From Sinorhizobium fredii NGR234 (GTDB taxonomy: Bacteria; Pseudomonadota; Alphaproteobacteria; Rhizobiales; Rhizobiaceae), in NCBI RefSeq assembly GCF_000018545.1, contig NC_012586.1:2366034-2430033 (forward strand): 64,000 bases of DNA, given 5' to 3'. The notes below the pieces were generated by a model, which was not told where the DNA came from, did no database searches, and worked only from the letters and a program-made list of their open reading frames with translations. How positions within the stretch are numbered: position 1 is the stretch's first letter; the number at the start of each line of letters is the position of its first letter. Shown piece after piece: positions 1 to 9,052 of the stretch. The position numbers and the translations under genes are program-made.

Positions 1-15
1 CTCGTCTCCTCCGCC

Positions 16-1932
16 ATGCCGGTGATCGAAGCGGCAGACATCAGGAAGCAGGAAAAGATCGGCGGCGAGCTGATCGGCATGAACGGCCAGGCGAACATGA
101 TGACGATCATCGACCGCATTGCCGGTACCCCGGGTGCCGATCGGATCGTCGAGCGCTTTGCCGAGCTCGGCGGCTACCACCCGAACTCCATCCCTGTGGC
201 GATCGGCAATGGCGCCCGCCTCGACTATCCGATCGCCGTCGCGGCGAAGAGTGCGGCGGCCTCGCCCGATTTCGTCGTCCAGAACATCGTTCCAAACGTC
301 AAGCAATATGCCGCAAGCAATGTCAACCAGGACGTCATCGCCTATTCGGCGCATATGCAGGAGCTGCAGTGGCTGGTCTCAAACCACGGCAGGACCATGA
401 CCGCCGAACAACTCACCAAGGCGATCGAAGACTACAGGAAGGAAAAGGGTCCCGACTGGGCTGCAACGGAGCAGCGCCTTGAAGACAGCATCGCGGCCAG
501 CGGCGAAAAATTGCTGCGGCAGCTGACGGCGCTCGGCAACCTGCCGCCGGAACTGGCGTCGCAGCAGCAAGCCGTCAACGACGAGATCGGCAAGATCCTC
601 TCCGATGAAAAGACCGCAATGGCCGTCGAGATCGCCATGAAGAAAAACCCGGCACTGCTCGACAGTCCGGCGGTGCTGAAGCTGATGGGTTACCAGGCTC
701 GCCTGACCGATCGCGGCCGCAAGCTCGCCGAAGAGGCGACGACCCAGATCATCCGCCACAAGGTCCTGCCGTCCTTCACGGAACTGCAATCCGGCGGTCC
801 CGGGGCGCTTGCCAAGACCAAGGCCGGCCTGGAGGAGCTGAAAGACGGCAAGCTGTCGCAAATGCTCGGCATTCCCAAGGCCGACATGGATCGGGCGATC
901 GACGCGGTCGGCAAGTCCCTGCCCCAGCCGGGCGAGACGCTCGAGCAATCCCGGGCGAAGATGGCCACCCTCAACGACGAGCTGAACGATCTCAAAGGCT
1001 CGGGCGGTGTCCGGTCCTTTGCCAACACCACCGGCCCCGGCCAGATGCTGCGCCTCGTCGGCCTGGCGGCGACGGGGGCGAGCGTCGCCAATTCCGCGAC
1101 CATGGCGCAGAACAACCCGACGCTCAGAAACAATCTGAAAGTGGTGATCGATGCGGTCGGGCTCGGCCAGCGCACGGTCGAGATCCTCGGTGGAATGGAC
1201 CACCTCAACGCCGACTCCGCCGCCGTCAAGCATTTCGGCAGCAGCAGCCGGCCGGCGGTCAAGTTTCTCGGGGCGCTGAGCGGCGGCTTCGACGCCTGGG
1301 TCGCCTTCGACTATTTCAAGGCCGGCGACCCGCTGATGGGCAGCCTTTCGGCCGCCGCGGCGGGCGGAACGATCATGGCGGCGCTCGGCACCGGCACGAT
1401 GTTCGGTCCTGCCGGGTTGGTCATCGTCGGCGCCGCGGTGATCGGCCAGATGATCGTCGCCGACACGCGCGATTCGAACAAATACATGACCGACACCTCG
1501 AAGCGTTTCCTCGCCCATTCCGACCTCAGCGAAACCGCCGCCGGCGTCCTCGTCGACCAGAGCGGCGAGGGTCATAGTCCGGTGCCGCTCCTCGCCAGAT
1601 ACGCGGAACTGAAGGGCTATCGTCTCGACCAGCCGGCCGACCGCCAGCGCTTCATCGACTGGCTGAACGGCATTCCGAAGGACAAGCTGGAGACGCTGCG
1701 CGACAATCTGCACCACACGCTCGACCGGTTCGGCGGCGACCCATCGAAACTGACCGCAAGCGCCGATACCGATTCGCGCTACACGGACCCTCGGCAGCTG
1801 AACGAAGGCTATGTGAGCGGCGAAGTTTATGTGCCAAGCCTCGCGGCCGAGATCAGGGCGGGCGATGGCACTCCCTCCTCCGCCAAGCAGATCGACGTCA
1901 CGCTCTCCGAGCTCGGCATCCCGGTCGCCTGA
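16..1932 (+). CDS. Uncharacterised 638-residue protein with hydrophobic glycine/alanine-rich segment
   Basis: I do not recognise a named family. The reading frame is open to the left edge of the window, so the ATG at 16 may be internal and the gene may be 5'-partial. The first 350 residues are polar and helix-rich. Around residues 440-485 there is a long Gly/Ala hydrophobic stretch (SLSAAAAGGTIMAALG followed by GPAGLVIVGAAVIGQM) that could form a membrane hairpin. After it comes a charged helical tail containing AHSDLSETAAG and TLRDNLHHTLD. The layout, hydrophobic segment followed by a short His-Asp-Leu motif and a helical tail, resembles the C-terminal part of the 1196-residue protein encoded at 3685-7275, so the two may be distant paralogues. 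No signal peptide is visible at the annotated start. A secreted or membrane-inserting role is only a guess. Confidence 0.7.
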   Translation: MPVIEAADIRKQEKIGGELIGMNGQANMMTIIDRIAGTPGADRIVERFAELGGYHPNSIPVAIGNGARLDYPIAVAAKSAAASPDFVVQNIVPNVKQYAASNVNQDVIAYSAHMQELQWLVSNHGRTMTAEQLTKAIEDYRKEKGPDWAATEQRLEDSIAASGEKLLRQLTALGNLPPELASQQQAVNDEIGKILSDEKTAMAVEIAMKKNPALLDSPAVLKLMGYQARLTDRGRKLAEEATTQIIRHKVLPSFTELQSGGPGALAKTKAGLEELKDGKLSQMLGIPKADMDRAIDAVGKSLPQPGETLEQSRAKMATLNDELNDLKGSGGVRSFANTTGPGQMLRLVGLAATGASVANSATMAQNNPTLRNNLKVVIDAVGLGQRTVEILGGMDHLNADSAAVKHFGSSSRPAVKFLGALSGGFDAWVAFDYFKAGDPLMGSLSAAAAGGTIMAALGTGTMFGPAGLVIVGAAVIGQMIVADTRDSNKYMTDTSKRFLAHSDLSETAAGVLVDQSGEGHSPVPLLARYAELKGYRLDQPADRQRFIDWLNGIPKDKLETLRDNLHHTLDRFGGDPSKLTASADTDSRYTDPRQLNEGYVSGEVYVPSLAAEIRAGDGTPSSAKQIDVTLSELGIPVA

Positions 1933-1939
1933 CGCGCGC

Positions 1940-1969
1940 GACGCCGCCCGGGAGGAGCCGAGCGGCGTC
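1940..1969. terminator. GC-rich hairpin between convergent genes
   Basis: GACGCCGC at 1940-1947 pairs perfectly with GCGGCGTC at 1962-1969 around a 14-nt loop. It lies in the 62-bp gap between the stop of the upstream plus-strand gene and the stop of the minus-strand permease, where a shared terminator is expected. There is no good U-tract on either side, so this is a probable rather than certain terminator. Confidence 0.4.
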
Positions 1970-1994
1970 TCGATTGCCGACCAAGGTGTTTCGA

Positions 1995-3476
1995 CTACTG
2001 GCTTTGCTGGGCCAGCACGATGTCCGGCTGCGTTGCCGGCGTCTCCGTCTGCCGATGCTTGCTCACCCGGTTCCAGCCTCCCCAGAGAGCCAGCGCGACG
2101 ACCGGGATCGAGGCGACGGTATAGGTGCCGTTCGGATAGTCGAGCGCCATCAGCACCAGGACGCCGAAAAGGAATGCGAGCGTCAGCCACGAGGTGACCG
2201 GCGCGCCCGGCATCTTGAACGACACGTCCTCGACTTCACCGCGGGCAACGGCGCGGCGGAAGGCCATCTGGCAGACGACGATGAAGCCCCAGGTGCTCAG
2301 GATCCCGAGCGAGGCGACATTGAGGACGATCTCGAAGACATGCGACGGGACGAGATAGTTGAGCAGGACGCCGAAGACGTAGACGGCGAGCGTCACCAGG
2401 ATGCCGACATGCGGCACCGCCTGCGCATTCATCCTTGCAAGCGACGCCGGAGCGGAGCCGCCCTGCGCCAGCGAACGCAGGACGCGGCCCGTGGAATAGA
2501 GACCGGAGTTCAAACTCGACAGCGCGGCGGTCAGCACGACGACGTTCATCACCGTACCGATGGCGGGAATGCCGAGGGCGCCGAAGAAGGTCACGAACGG
2601 GCTTTCGCCGGCCTTGTAAGCGGTCCAGGGCAACAGGCAGACGAGCAGCACGACCGAGCCGACATAGAAGAGCGCGATGCGCCAGATCACGCTGTTGATG
2701 GCGCGCGGCAGGATGGTCTTGGCGTCCGAGCACTCCCCGGCCGCCGTGCCGACCAGTTCGACGCCGGCGAAGGCGAAGACGACGCCCTGCACGAGCACCA
2801 ATGCCGGAAGCAGGCCGTTCGGGAAGAGGCCGCCATTCTCGCCGATCAGATGCAGGCCCGCGGCGCCGCCGGCGACCTCCATGCCGGTTCCGAGGAAAAA
2901 CGTACCGACGGCAAGGAAGATCAGGATCGCCCCCACCTTGATGAGCGCGAACCAGAACTCCATCTCGGCGAACCACTTGACCCCGACGAGGTTCATCGAA
3001 CCGACGATCAGCAGCGCGCCCAGCGCCGAAACCCATTGCGGCAGGTCGGCAAAGACATCCCAATAGTGCATGTAGAGGGCGACGGCGGTGATATCGACGA
3101 TGCCGGTCATCGCCCAGTTGAGGAAATACATCCAGCCGGCCACGAAGGAAGCCTTCTCGCCGAGGAACTCACGGGCATAGGAGACGAAGCTGCCGCTGCT
3201 CGGCCGATGCAGCACCAGTTCGCCGAGGGCGCGCAGGATCAGAAAGGAAAAGAACCCGCAGACGAGATAGACGATCGCCAGCGACGGGCCGGCGGCCTGC
3301 AGCCGGGCGCCGGCGCCGAGAAACAGCCCCGTACCGATCGCTCCGCCGATCGCGATCATCTGCACCTGGCGGTTGCCGAGCGCCTTGTGATAATCGGCCT
3401 CGTGGGACTCCAGCCAGCTTCTCTTGTCGAAGACGGCGGTTGCATCCTCCGGTCGCGGCTTTTGCATAACAGTCAT
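1995..3476 (-). CDS. Amino-acid permease (APC superfamily, AnsP/GabP-like)
   Basis: This is a 493-residue polytopic inner-membrane transporter of the amino acid-polyamine-organocation superfamily, probably driving proton-coupled amino-acid import. The family signature is clear near the N-terminus: HKALGNRQVQMIAIGGAIGTGLFLGAG covers the first transmembrane segment and the substrate-binding loop, and about twelve hydrophobic segments follow. FAGVELVGTAAGE corresponds to the conserved TM6 region. The start at 3476 was chosen because GGAGGAAAG lies just upstream (minus strand), whereas the longer frame adds 60 residues of non-membrane, arginine-rich sequence without a ribosome-binding site. The substrate (asparagine, GABA, aromatic amino acids and so on) cannot be read from sequence. 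It sits between two uncharacterised large genes with no visible functional link. Confidence 0.9.
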   Translation of the reverse strand: MTVMQKPRPEDATAVFDKRSWLESHEADYHKALGNRQVQMIAIGGAIGTGLFLGAGARLQAAGPSLAIVYLVCGFFSFLILRALGELVLHRPSSGSFVSYAREFLGEKASFVAGWMYFLNWAMTGIVDITAVALYMHYWDVFADLPQWVSALGALLIVGSMNLVGVKWFAEMEFWFALIKVGAILIFLAVGTFFLGTGMEVAGGAAGLHLIGENGGLFPNGLLPALVLVQGVVFAFAGVELVGTAAGECSDAKTILPRAINSVIWRIALFYVGSVVLLVCLLPWTAYKAGESPFVTFFGALGIPAIGTVMNVVVLTAALSSLNSGLYSTGRVLRSLAQGGSAPASLARMNAQAVPHVGILVTLAVYVFGVLLNYLVPSHVFEIVLNVASLGILSTWGFIVVCQMAFRRAVARGEVEDVSFKMPGAPVTSWLTLAFLFGVLVLMALDYPNGTYTVASIPVVALALWGGWNRVSKHRQTETPATQPDIVLAQQSQ

Positions 3477-3684
3477 CAGAACTCTTTCCTCCTTCTGGTA
3501 ATTGGCCGGGCAGCCTGTCGACCGCCGCTTCCAGCGCGACAGACAGGCGACTCCGAGAGGCACCGCTGGATGGAGCGGTGCGTGGGTCGTCCCGGTCTTT
3601 GTTGATCTCAGTTCGGCAGCGGCGTTCGATCGAAAGCCGGCGGCGCCCATTGGCACGAGCCGATGGGCGCATCAGGGGTCATCC

Positions 3685-6600
3685 TTATTCGAGGTAGCCC
3701 TTTCTTCTGAGCCACGCCTTCAGCCCCTCGGTGCTGCGCGGCTCCACATACGAGGCATGGGCATTTTCATGCATCAGCGTCCCGTCCGAGGGGCGATACC
3801 ACAACGGATCGTCGCTCGGCAGCATCGCATCCTCCGCCGAAATCTTCTTCTGCGGCATCCACCACTGGCTGCCGTCCCAATACATGGTCGTTGCGGAGTC
3901 CTCGTAGCGCTTGCGCTCGGTGTTGTATTTCACTGTCGGGTAGCCCGACAGATCCGCCTTTGCCGGATCGGTCGGCAGCTTGAGGTATTTCAGGTCGTCC
4001 TGAGTTTCGGGCAGCTTCTTGTCATCGTCCGTCGTCATGTCGCGAATGGTCTCGGAGAGTTCGGTGGCCTGCTCCGGCGTCATGCGATTGAAGAGCTGTC
4101 CGAGACGCGCCCGCGTATAACCCTCGGCTCCATAGGTCCCGGTCAGGACAGCGTCGGCGCTGCGGGTCCCCTTGTCCCCGCCCATCAGATGTTCGTCGCC
4201 GGGGAACACCGTCTGCAGGATGCCCATGACGCCTTCGTCGAGAAGATCGTTATGCTCCGCCAGGGCCTCGGCGACCTTGCGGTCCTTCACGCCGAACATC
4301 ACCTGGATCGCATCCGCATCGGCCTTGTCGTAGGTGTGGGCGGCGTTGTAGGCGCTCCGCCCCTGGACGATGCCGGCGCCGGCGAGTTGCAGCACCGCCG
4401 CGACGCCCGAGACCTTCAACGGGCCGAGGCGGTTCATGAGTCGAACCAGGCCATTGTTCGCCGCCTTCGCTTCGAGCGCACCCGCGCCACCCGCCGCCGT
4501 GAACATCGCATCGCTGACGGTTGCGATGCCGTAGCCGGTTGCCTTGACGCCGTCGGCCTTGTCTCCGACGATCCAGCCTGTGCCCTGCATGATAGCATTG
4601 CTGAGATCGGCTCCGACATAGAGGGCGTCGATGCCTCCGCCGCGAAGGAAGTGCCCCGAGTTCAGCGCTCCGCTCCAGGCCTTCTTCTGGCTTGCCGAGA
4701 GGCTGCTGCTGTTGTTGACACGCTCCTTGAGCGCATCGATCTTCGCTTCCGCCGTCGTCGGTCCTTTAGAACCGTGGCCAAGGAGTATGTCGGCGGGTAG
4801 CGGCTTCAGTGCGCCCTTGGCCGCCGATACCAGCATCATGGTGTGCGGCAGGTAATAGACCATGTCGTCGCCGGTCGTGCCGAGCGCGTCGAGGTTGCGA
4901 CCGAACAGAACCGCGCTGCCGGCACCGGAAAGCCGCTCGACGGCAGTAGTGCCAAACTTGAGCCCTTTCATCTGCTGCATCTGCGTTCTTTCGGCATCGG
5001 TCGGCTGCACCCGTCCAGCGACAATGTCCTTGAGGCGTCCCTCGCCGATCTTGTCCGTCACGTCCTTGATATATTTGTTGAGTTCCGGAAATTTGCTGTC
5101 GGCCTTCCCGCCGATGTACTTGATGACGGTATCGAGCTCTGCCTTGCTCAGTCCGGCCCCGCCGTTCACGAAGGCCGACTGGATGCGGTTCTCCGCAAGC
5201 GCCGTATGGATATCGCCGACACGGCCCTTGAGGGTTTCGGTGACGGCGAAGGTGGCGAGCGCCCGCGCCGAGCGCTCGACCCAGATGGTGCCGGTAGCAT
5301 TCGAATCGGTGCCTTTCTCCACATTGGCGTAGGGATCCGGACCCTCGTTCTTCGGCATGTCCGGCAGACCCTTCATCGCCTCGCTGATCGACTTCGACTT
5401 CGTCAGCATGATGCCGGTGCCGAACAGCGAGGGTATCGGCGCTTCCGTATTGAGGCCGTCGACCTTGCTCAGCGGCTTCTCGTAGATCTTGAGGGCGAGA
5501 TCGATGCTGTCCTGCTGCTCCCAGAGCTGCTGGCGGACCTCGCCCTCCTTCACCAGGTCCTTGGATTTCTGCTTGTTCTCGGGGCTGAGATTGTCAATCG
5601 CCTCCATGTCGCGGGCCAGCTGCGTGGCGCCGGACACCGTGTTATTGGGCTTGGCGCCGTTCCAGCCGGACAGGCCATGATAGAGCTCGTTGTAGAGCGT
5701 CGTGATCTTCTCGTCCTGGACCTTCGAGACATTGCCGAAATTCTCGATGCTGCGGCGGATTGCCCATTGGGCGTCGGAGTTCTGCTCGAGATAGTCGTTG
5801 TAGCCAAGCTCGCTCTTGCCCTTCAGCTCATCGCTCTTCTGACTGCCGAGCTCGGCCGTGCGAGCCGCGATCGCGGTCAGCAGCGTCGTGCCGCCACCCT
5901 TCACGTCCTCGCTGCTCAAGATGCTGAAGATCCGCTGATGCGACAGCACGTTGTAGCCGGGCAGCTCGGTGTTCATCTTGTCGACGAGGCGATTGGCGAT
6001 GTGGTCGACGATCTCCTTGCCCGCACCGGCTTTCTTGCCGTCGCCATAAAGAATGTTCTGCGAGGCGACGGCGAGATCCTGCAGCGCCTTGATCTTCGCC
6101 TTCGTATCGCCGTCGCTTCCCGAAGCGGCGATGCCGTCGATCGACTGGTCGATCATCTTGCGGACCCGGGGATCCGAAGCGATCAGCGAGCCGCTCGATT
6201 GATCGAGCAGTTTCTTGATGTCTCCCGTCGCCTTGCCGGAAGTGTCGAAACTCGGAAGCGCATGGGCGAGATCCGTCTTCTCGCTGAGCTTGGCGAGGAA
6301 TTTCTCGGCGCCCTCGACGCCGCCCTTTCCATAGGCGCTCTCGAGATCGCGGACGTGGCGATCGACGCGTACCTCCTGCAAGGCGTCCTTGATCCCTGCC
6401 TTCAAGGCGGCGCCGTATTTCTCCGGGTCCCCCGCGGTGTAGCCCGCATAGATCGAGGCGCGGTTCGTCAGCGCGGTGACCTGCGCGCCCTCCTCGCTGC
6501 CGGCGGCAAGTGCAACGTCGACGAGCTGCTTCTTGGTCTCCTTGGTGACCGCGTCATAGTCCTTCTTGTCGCCGAGGCTGGCGATGCGTCCGAGCTGATC

Positions 6601-7275
6601 GTCGGTCTTGCCGTCGGCCTTCCATTCCTTCTCCTTCATGTCGCGCACCTGATTGAGCGCCTCCATGAAGACCCGATCGCCGGGTGCCCGCGCGGCGATC
6701 GGGCGGATGAGATCGCTCACCTCGCCCGCATCGAGCTTCTTGTCGTCGTTCTTGTCGGCGCCGAATTTCGGCGTACCGAGGCTTTTTGAGGCGAGATCAA
6801 CCTCGTCGGCAATGGCGACGACGAGATCGTCCTTTGCCTTGTCACGTTCGGCTTCGGTCTTGCTCTTGTCGCTGGCCGTCCCGAGGGCCGTGCGCTGCTT
6901 TTCCAGCAGGTCCAGCCGTTCCGGACTCAGGACGAAGACGTCGTCCCCCTGCTCCAGCGCCTTGTCCGCCTCCTTCACCGCCGACGGCCTGTTGCCGAAA
7001 GTCTTTTGGTCGAGCTCCGGCGTCGCCGCCAATTGGTCGTTCAGCGCCTTGTTGTCCTTCGGGTCGACACCAGCTTCCTCGTAGATCCGGAACGGCCAGA
7101 GGCCGGGCTCAACCTGGCGCTCGACGATACCGGACGGGCCGCCATTCCACGGCAAGGCCGGCGCGGGCTCGTTCTTCTTGCCGCTCTTCTGCGTCTGATC
7201 GATGATCGAGTCGAACGGCTTCGACGAATCTGGGCGTTCGGAACGGTTGCGTGCGAAGAAGTTGATCAAAGACAT
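3685..7275 (-). CDS. Uncharacterised 1196-residue protein with an EF-hand-like loop
   Basis: This is a very large acidic, helix-rich protein I cannot assign to a family. Near residue 170 it has DKNDDKKLDAGE, which fits the canonical EF-hand calcium loop (acidic or Asn at positions 1, 3, 5, 9; Gly-Glu at 11-12). The centre is polar and Lys/Asp-rich. From about residue 770 onward come several Gly/Ala-rich hydrophobic stretches (for example FTAAGGAGALEAKAANNG and VSGVAAVLQLAGAGIVQG), followed by EALAEHNDLLDEGVMG and a tryptophan-rich tail (MYWDGSQWWMPQ). That arrangement loosely matches the C-terminal half of the protein encoded at 16-1932. There is no cleavable signal peptide. It is probably co-transcribed with the 241-residue gene 114 bp upstream. 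A secreted effector or toxin with a small partner is possible but unproven. Confidence 0.75.
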   Translation of the reverse strand: MSLINFFARNRSERPDSSKPFDSIIDQTQKSGKKNEPAPALPWNGGPSGIVERQVEPGLWPFRIYEEAGVDPKDNKALNDQLAATPELDQKTFGNRPSAVKEADKALEQGDDVFVLSPERLDLLEKQRTALGTASDKSKTEAERDKAKDDLVVAIADEVDLASKSLGTPKFGADKNDDKKLDAGEVSDLIRPIAARAPGDRVFMEALNQVRDMKEKEWKADGKTDDQLGRIASLGDKKDYDAVTKETKKQLVDVALAAGSEEGAQVTALTNRASIYAGYTAGDPEKYGAALKAGIKDALQEVRVDRHVRDLESAYGKGGVEGAEKFLAKLSEKTDLAHALPSFDTSGKATGDIKKLLDQSSGSLIASDPRVRKMIDQSIDGIAASGSDGDTKAKIKALQDLAVASQNILYGDGKKAGAGKEIVDHIANRLVDKMNTELPGYNVLSHQRIFSILSSEDVKGGGTTLLTAIAARTAELGSQKSDELKGKSELGYNDYLEQNSDAQWAIRRSIENFGNVSKVQDEKITTLYNELYHGLSGWNGAKPNNTVSGATQLARDMEAIDNLSPENKQKSKDLVKEGEVRQQLWEQQDSIDLALKIYEKPLSKVDGLNTEAPIPSLFGTGIMLTKSKSISEAMKGLPDMPKNEGPDPYANVEKGTDSNATGTIWVERSARALATFAVTETLKGRVGDIHTALAENRIQSAFVNGGAGLSKAELDTVIKYIGGKADSKFPELNKYIKDVTDKIGEGRLKDIVAGRVQPTDAERTQMQQMKGLKFGTTAVERLSGAGSAVLFGRNLDALGTTGDDMVYYLPHTMMLVSAAKGALKPLPADILLGHGSKGPTTAEAKIDALKERVNNSSSLSASQKKAWSGALNSGHFLRGGGIDALYVGADLSNAIMQGTGWIVGDKADGVKATGYGIATVSDAMFTAAGGAGALEAKAANNGLVRLMNRLGPLKVSGVAAVLQLAGAGIVQGRSAYNAAHTYDKADADAIQVMFGVKDRKVAEALAEHNDLLDEGVMGILQTVFPGDEHLMGGDKGTRSADAVLTGTYGAEGYTRARLGQLFNRMTPEQATELSETIRDMTTDDDKKLPETQDDLKYLKLPTDPAKADLSGYPTVKYNTERKRYEDSATTMYWDGSQWWMPQKKISAEDAMLPSDDPLWYRPSDGTLMHENAHASYVEPRSTEGLKAWLRRKGYLE

Positions 7276-7389
7276 CGGCTATTCCCTGCTCCGTTTTTTT
7301 GAATTTCGGACCGGCACGATTGCCGCAGAATGCAATTCGCTCGGGCGGCGATGCGACCCTTCGCGCTTTTCAGAATCCGGGGATGCGTC

Positions 7390-8115
7390 CTATTGGATGC
7401 CGTATGCGGCGCGGGCATGCTCGCTGATAAGCTTGTCCATGCCCTTGTCGTCCATGCCCTTGTCGTCCATGGCTTTGCCGTCGGTCGATGACCACGAATG
7501 CTGCTTGAGTGCGTCGACGATCTTCTTCCTGGCGTCCTCCCCTTCATGAGGTTCGACAAGGACGTCCATGATTTCCTTGAGCCGCGGTGCCTGCAGCTCC
7601 GGCGAGCCGAAGTCAGCGCGCGAATCCATCAGCGCCACCGCCGCATTGGTGCGCTCCTCGACACTGCCGGAATGCTCGCCGAGATAAGTCTTGACCGCGT
7701 CCTTGCGGCCATCCGGCGTCGACGCCGGCGCCTTGATCGCGTCGATCGCCGACGGCGCTCCCTCCGGCTGCATGGTCGGCACGAGCACGAAGTCGGGATT
7801 GAGGCTTCCCTCATGATAGGCGTCGATGAGATCCGGATTGGCGAACTGGACGTTGCCGTCGATCATCAGCATCGTGTCGGTGTCGCTCAACTCGTACTGC
7901 TTGCCGATCTTGAATTGCGAATCGCCCGCCTCCGGCACGGCGATCTTCACATTCGCGAGCAATTCCTCCGAATTCTTGAGCCCCTGCTCGCGGGCGCGCC
8001 GGTCGAGGATCTCCTGCCAGGCCTTCGCCTGCGCCGGAGATACGTCGATCTCACGCTTGTTGTCGGCGCCTTTCAGCCGAAAACCTTTGCCGACGACCTC
8101 CAAAGTGAACGCCAT
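7390..8115 (-). CDS. Uncharacterised 241-residue acidic protein
   Basis: No family is recognised. The start is well supported by GGGGAGGT 5 nt before the ATG on the minus strand. The N-terminus (about residues 1-70) reads like a small beta/alpha domain; the middle contains DTMLMIDGNVQF and a proline-rich linker (PTMQPEGAPSAID). The C-terminal 70 residues are helical and charged, with a short tandem repeat KAMDDKGMDDKGMDK near residues 216-230. It lies upstream of the 1196-residue gene on the same strand, and the pair is likely an operon. A chaperone, adaptor or immunity role for the larger protein would fit the geometry but there is no direct evidence for it. Confidence 0.7.
   Translation of the reverse strand: MAFTLEVVGKGFRLKGADNKREIDVSPAQAKAWQEILDRRAREQGLKNSEELLANVKIAVPEAGDSQFKIGKQYELSDTDTMLMIDGNVQFANPDLIDAYHEGSLNPDFVLVPTMQPEGAPSAIDAIKAPASTPDGRKDAVKTYLGEHSGSVEERTNAAVALMDSRADFGSPELQAPRLKEIMDVLVEPHEGEDARKKIVDALKQHSWSSTDGKAMDDKGMDDKGMDKLISEHARAAYGIQ
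7438..7482. repeat. Three tandem 15-bp units inside the 241-residue gene
   Basis: CATGCCCTTGTCGTC occurs at 7438-7452 and again, identically, at 7453-7467; a third diverged copy (CATGGCTTTGCCGTC) follows at 7468-7482. In protein this gives the repeated MDDKG unit. In-frame unit gain or loss is the likely origin. Confidence 0.85.
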
Positions 8116-8528
8116 TGCTACCTCCCCTGCGTGTATCGACCGTGGTGGAGTTGCGCCTGTTTAAGGGCGTTTAATTTATTCGGCTCACTATTCTTGGGAG
8201 CCTCCATACGACACGATCGGCAAGATGGAAAGGCTTCAATACAACTATTAGCGATTGCAAATTTTCGAATAAATGCAGTTATACTGCGTTTTATGGTTGA
8301 AAACTCGATGCTTGGCGCCGTGGCGGAACGCTGGATCGGCTTGCCCTGTCGGCAAGTGTCCGTCGTTCAACAAACCGTTTGATCGTCAATGTCACGATCT
8401 GCTGTATACAACTTTTTGGTGTTCACAGGCCGCCACCATCCAAAATCGTCAGGGCAATTTCCTTCAATAACCCCGCTCGGCTTTACACCTACCTTCCAGG
8501 CGACTGAGACCACGCTTGAGGAAGACAC
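8116..8528. other. Intergenic region, probable divergent promoters
   Basis: This 413-bp stretch separates the minus-strand 241-residue gene from the plus-strand DUF2000 gene. It is more AT-rich than its flanks, particularly around 8165-8300 and 8385-8425, as expected for divergent promoters. Short open frames here have no ribosome-binding sites or protein-like composition. I see no RNA gene or clear hairpin. Confidence 0.4.
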
Positions 8529-8939
8529 GTGACACGCTGCGCATTCATTATCGACCAGGCTTTGCCGCGAGGGCTGATCGCCAACACCGCCGCGATATTG
8601 GCCATGACCCTTGGCAAGGAGCGGCCGGATCTGATCGGCCATGCCGTCCACGACGCCGACGGCAACCGCCACCAGGGCATCACCACCATCGTCATGCCGA
8701 TCCTGATGTCGGACGCCGACGGTTTGATGGCGCTTCGGAATCGGGCGGCGTCGCAGGAGGCGTCGGGACTTGAAGTGATCGGCGTGACCGAGGCGGCGCA
8801 GCGCGCCAAGAGCTATGACGCCTACGCGCTCGGCATCGGCGACATGCGGCACGATCACCTGCGCTATCTCGGCCTTTGCCTTCACGGCCCCGCCAAACTG
8901 GTCCGCTCGCTGACCGGCGACCTGCCGCTGATGAAATAG
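8529..8939 (+). CDS. DUF2000 family protein
   Basis: A 136-residue protein matching the DUF2000 pattern: CAFIIDQALPRGLIANTAAILA at the start and YALGIGDMRHDHLRYLGLCLHGP near the C-terminus, with the length usual for the family. Members are small cytoplasmic proteins with a peptidyl-tRNA-hydrolase-like fold and no established function. The start is a GTG at 8529 preceded by GAGGAAG; no better ATG exists upstream. An AraC-type regulator lies just downstream on the opposite strand, a pairing that suggests local regulation, but the sequence does not show the target. Confidence 0.85.
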   Translation: MTRCAFIIDQALPRGLIANTAAILAMTLGKERPDLIGHAVHDADGNRHQGITTIVMPILMSDADGLMALRNRAASQEASGLEVIGVTEAAQRAKSYDAYALGIGDMRHDHLRYLGLCLHGPAKLVRSLTGDLPLMK

Positions 8940-9052
8940 GTGGCCGATGTCGCTGGCCCCATGCAGTGGGCCTATGCCGGGGCGCGGATGCGCGCCGGGC
9001 GATGGCGGCGCTGATCGCGCTTAGCGCCGTCTATCTCGCCCTCGAGGGCTGA

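Noticed and set aside
379..2190. 603-residue minus-strand open frame
   Set aside because: It mirrors the 638-residue plus-strand gene in an antisense frame, with the His/Arg/Gly-rich composition typical of such shadows in high-GC DNA.
8940..9052. Possible remnant of an exporter C-terminus (frames reading Met-Gln-Trp-Ala-Tyr-Ala-Gly-Ala and Met-Ala-Ala-Leu-Ile-Ala-Leu-Ser-Ala-Val)
   Set aside because: Two short frames on the plus strand hint at a decayed membrane protein after the DUF2000 gene, but about 35 residues in two frames are too little to assign a family.
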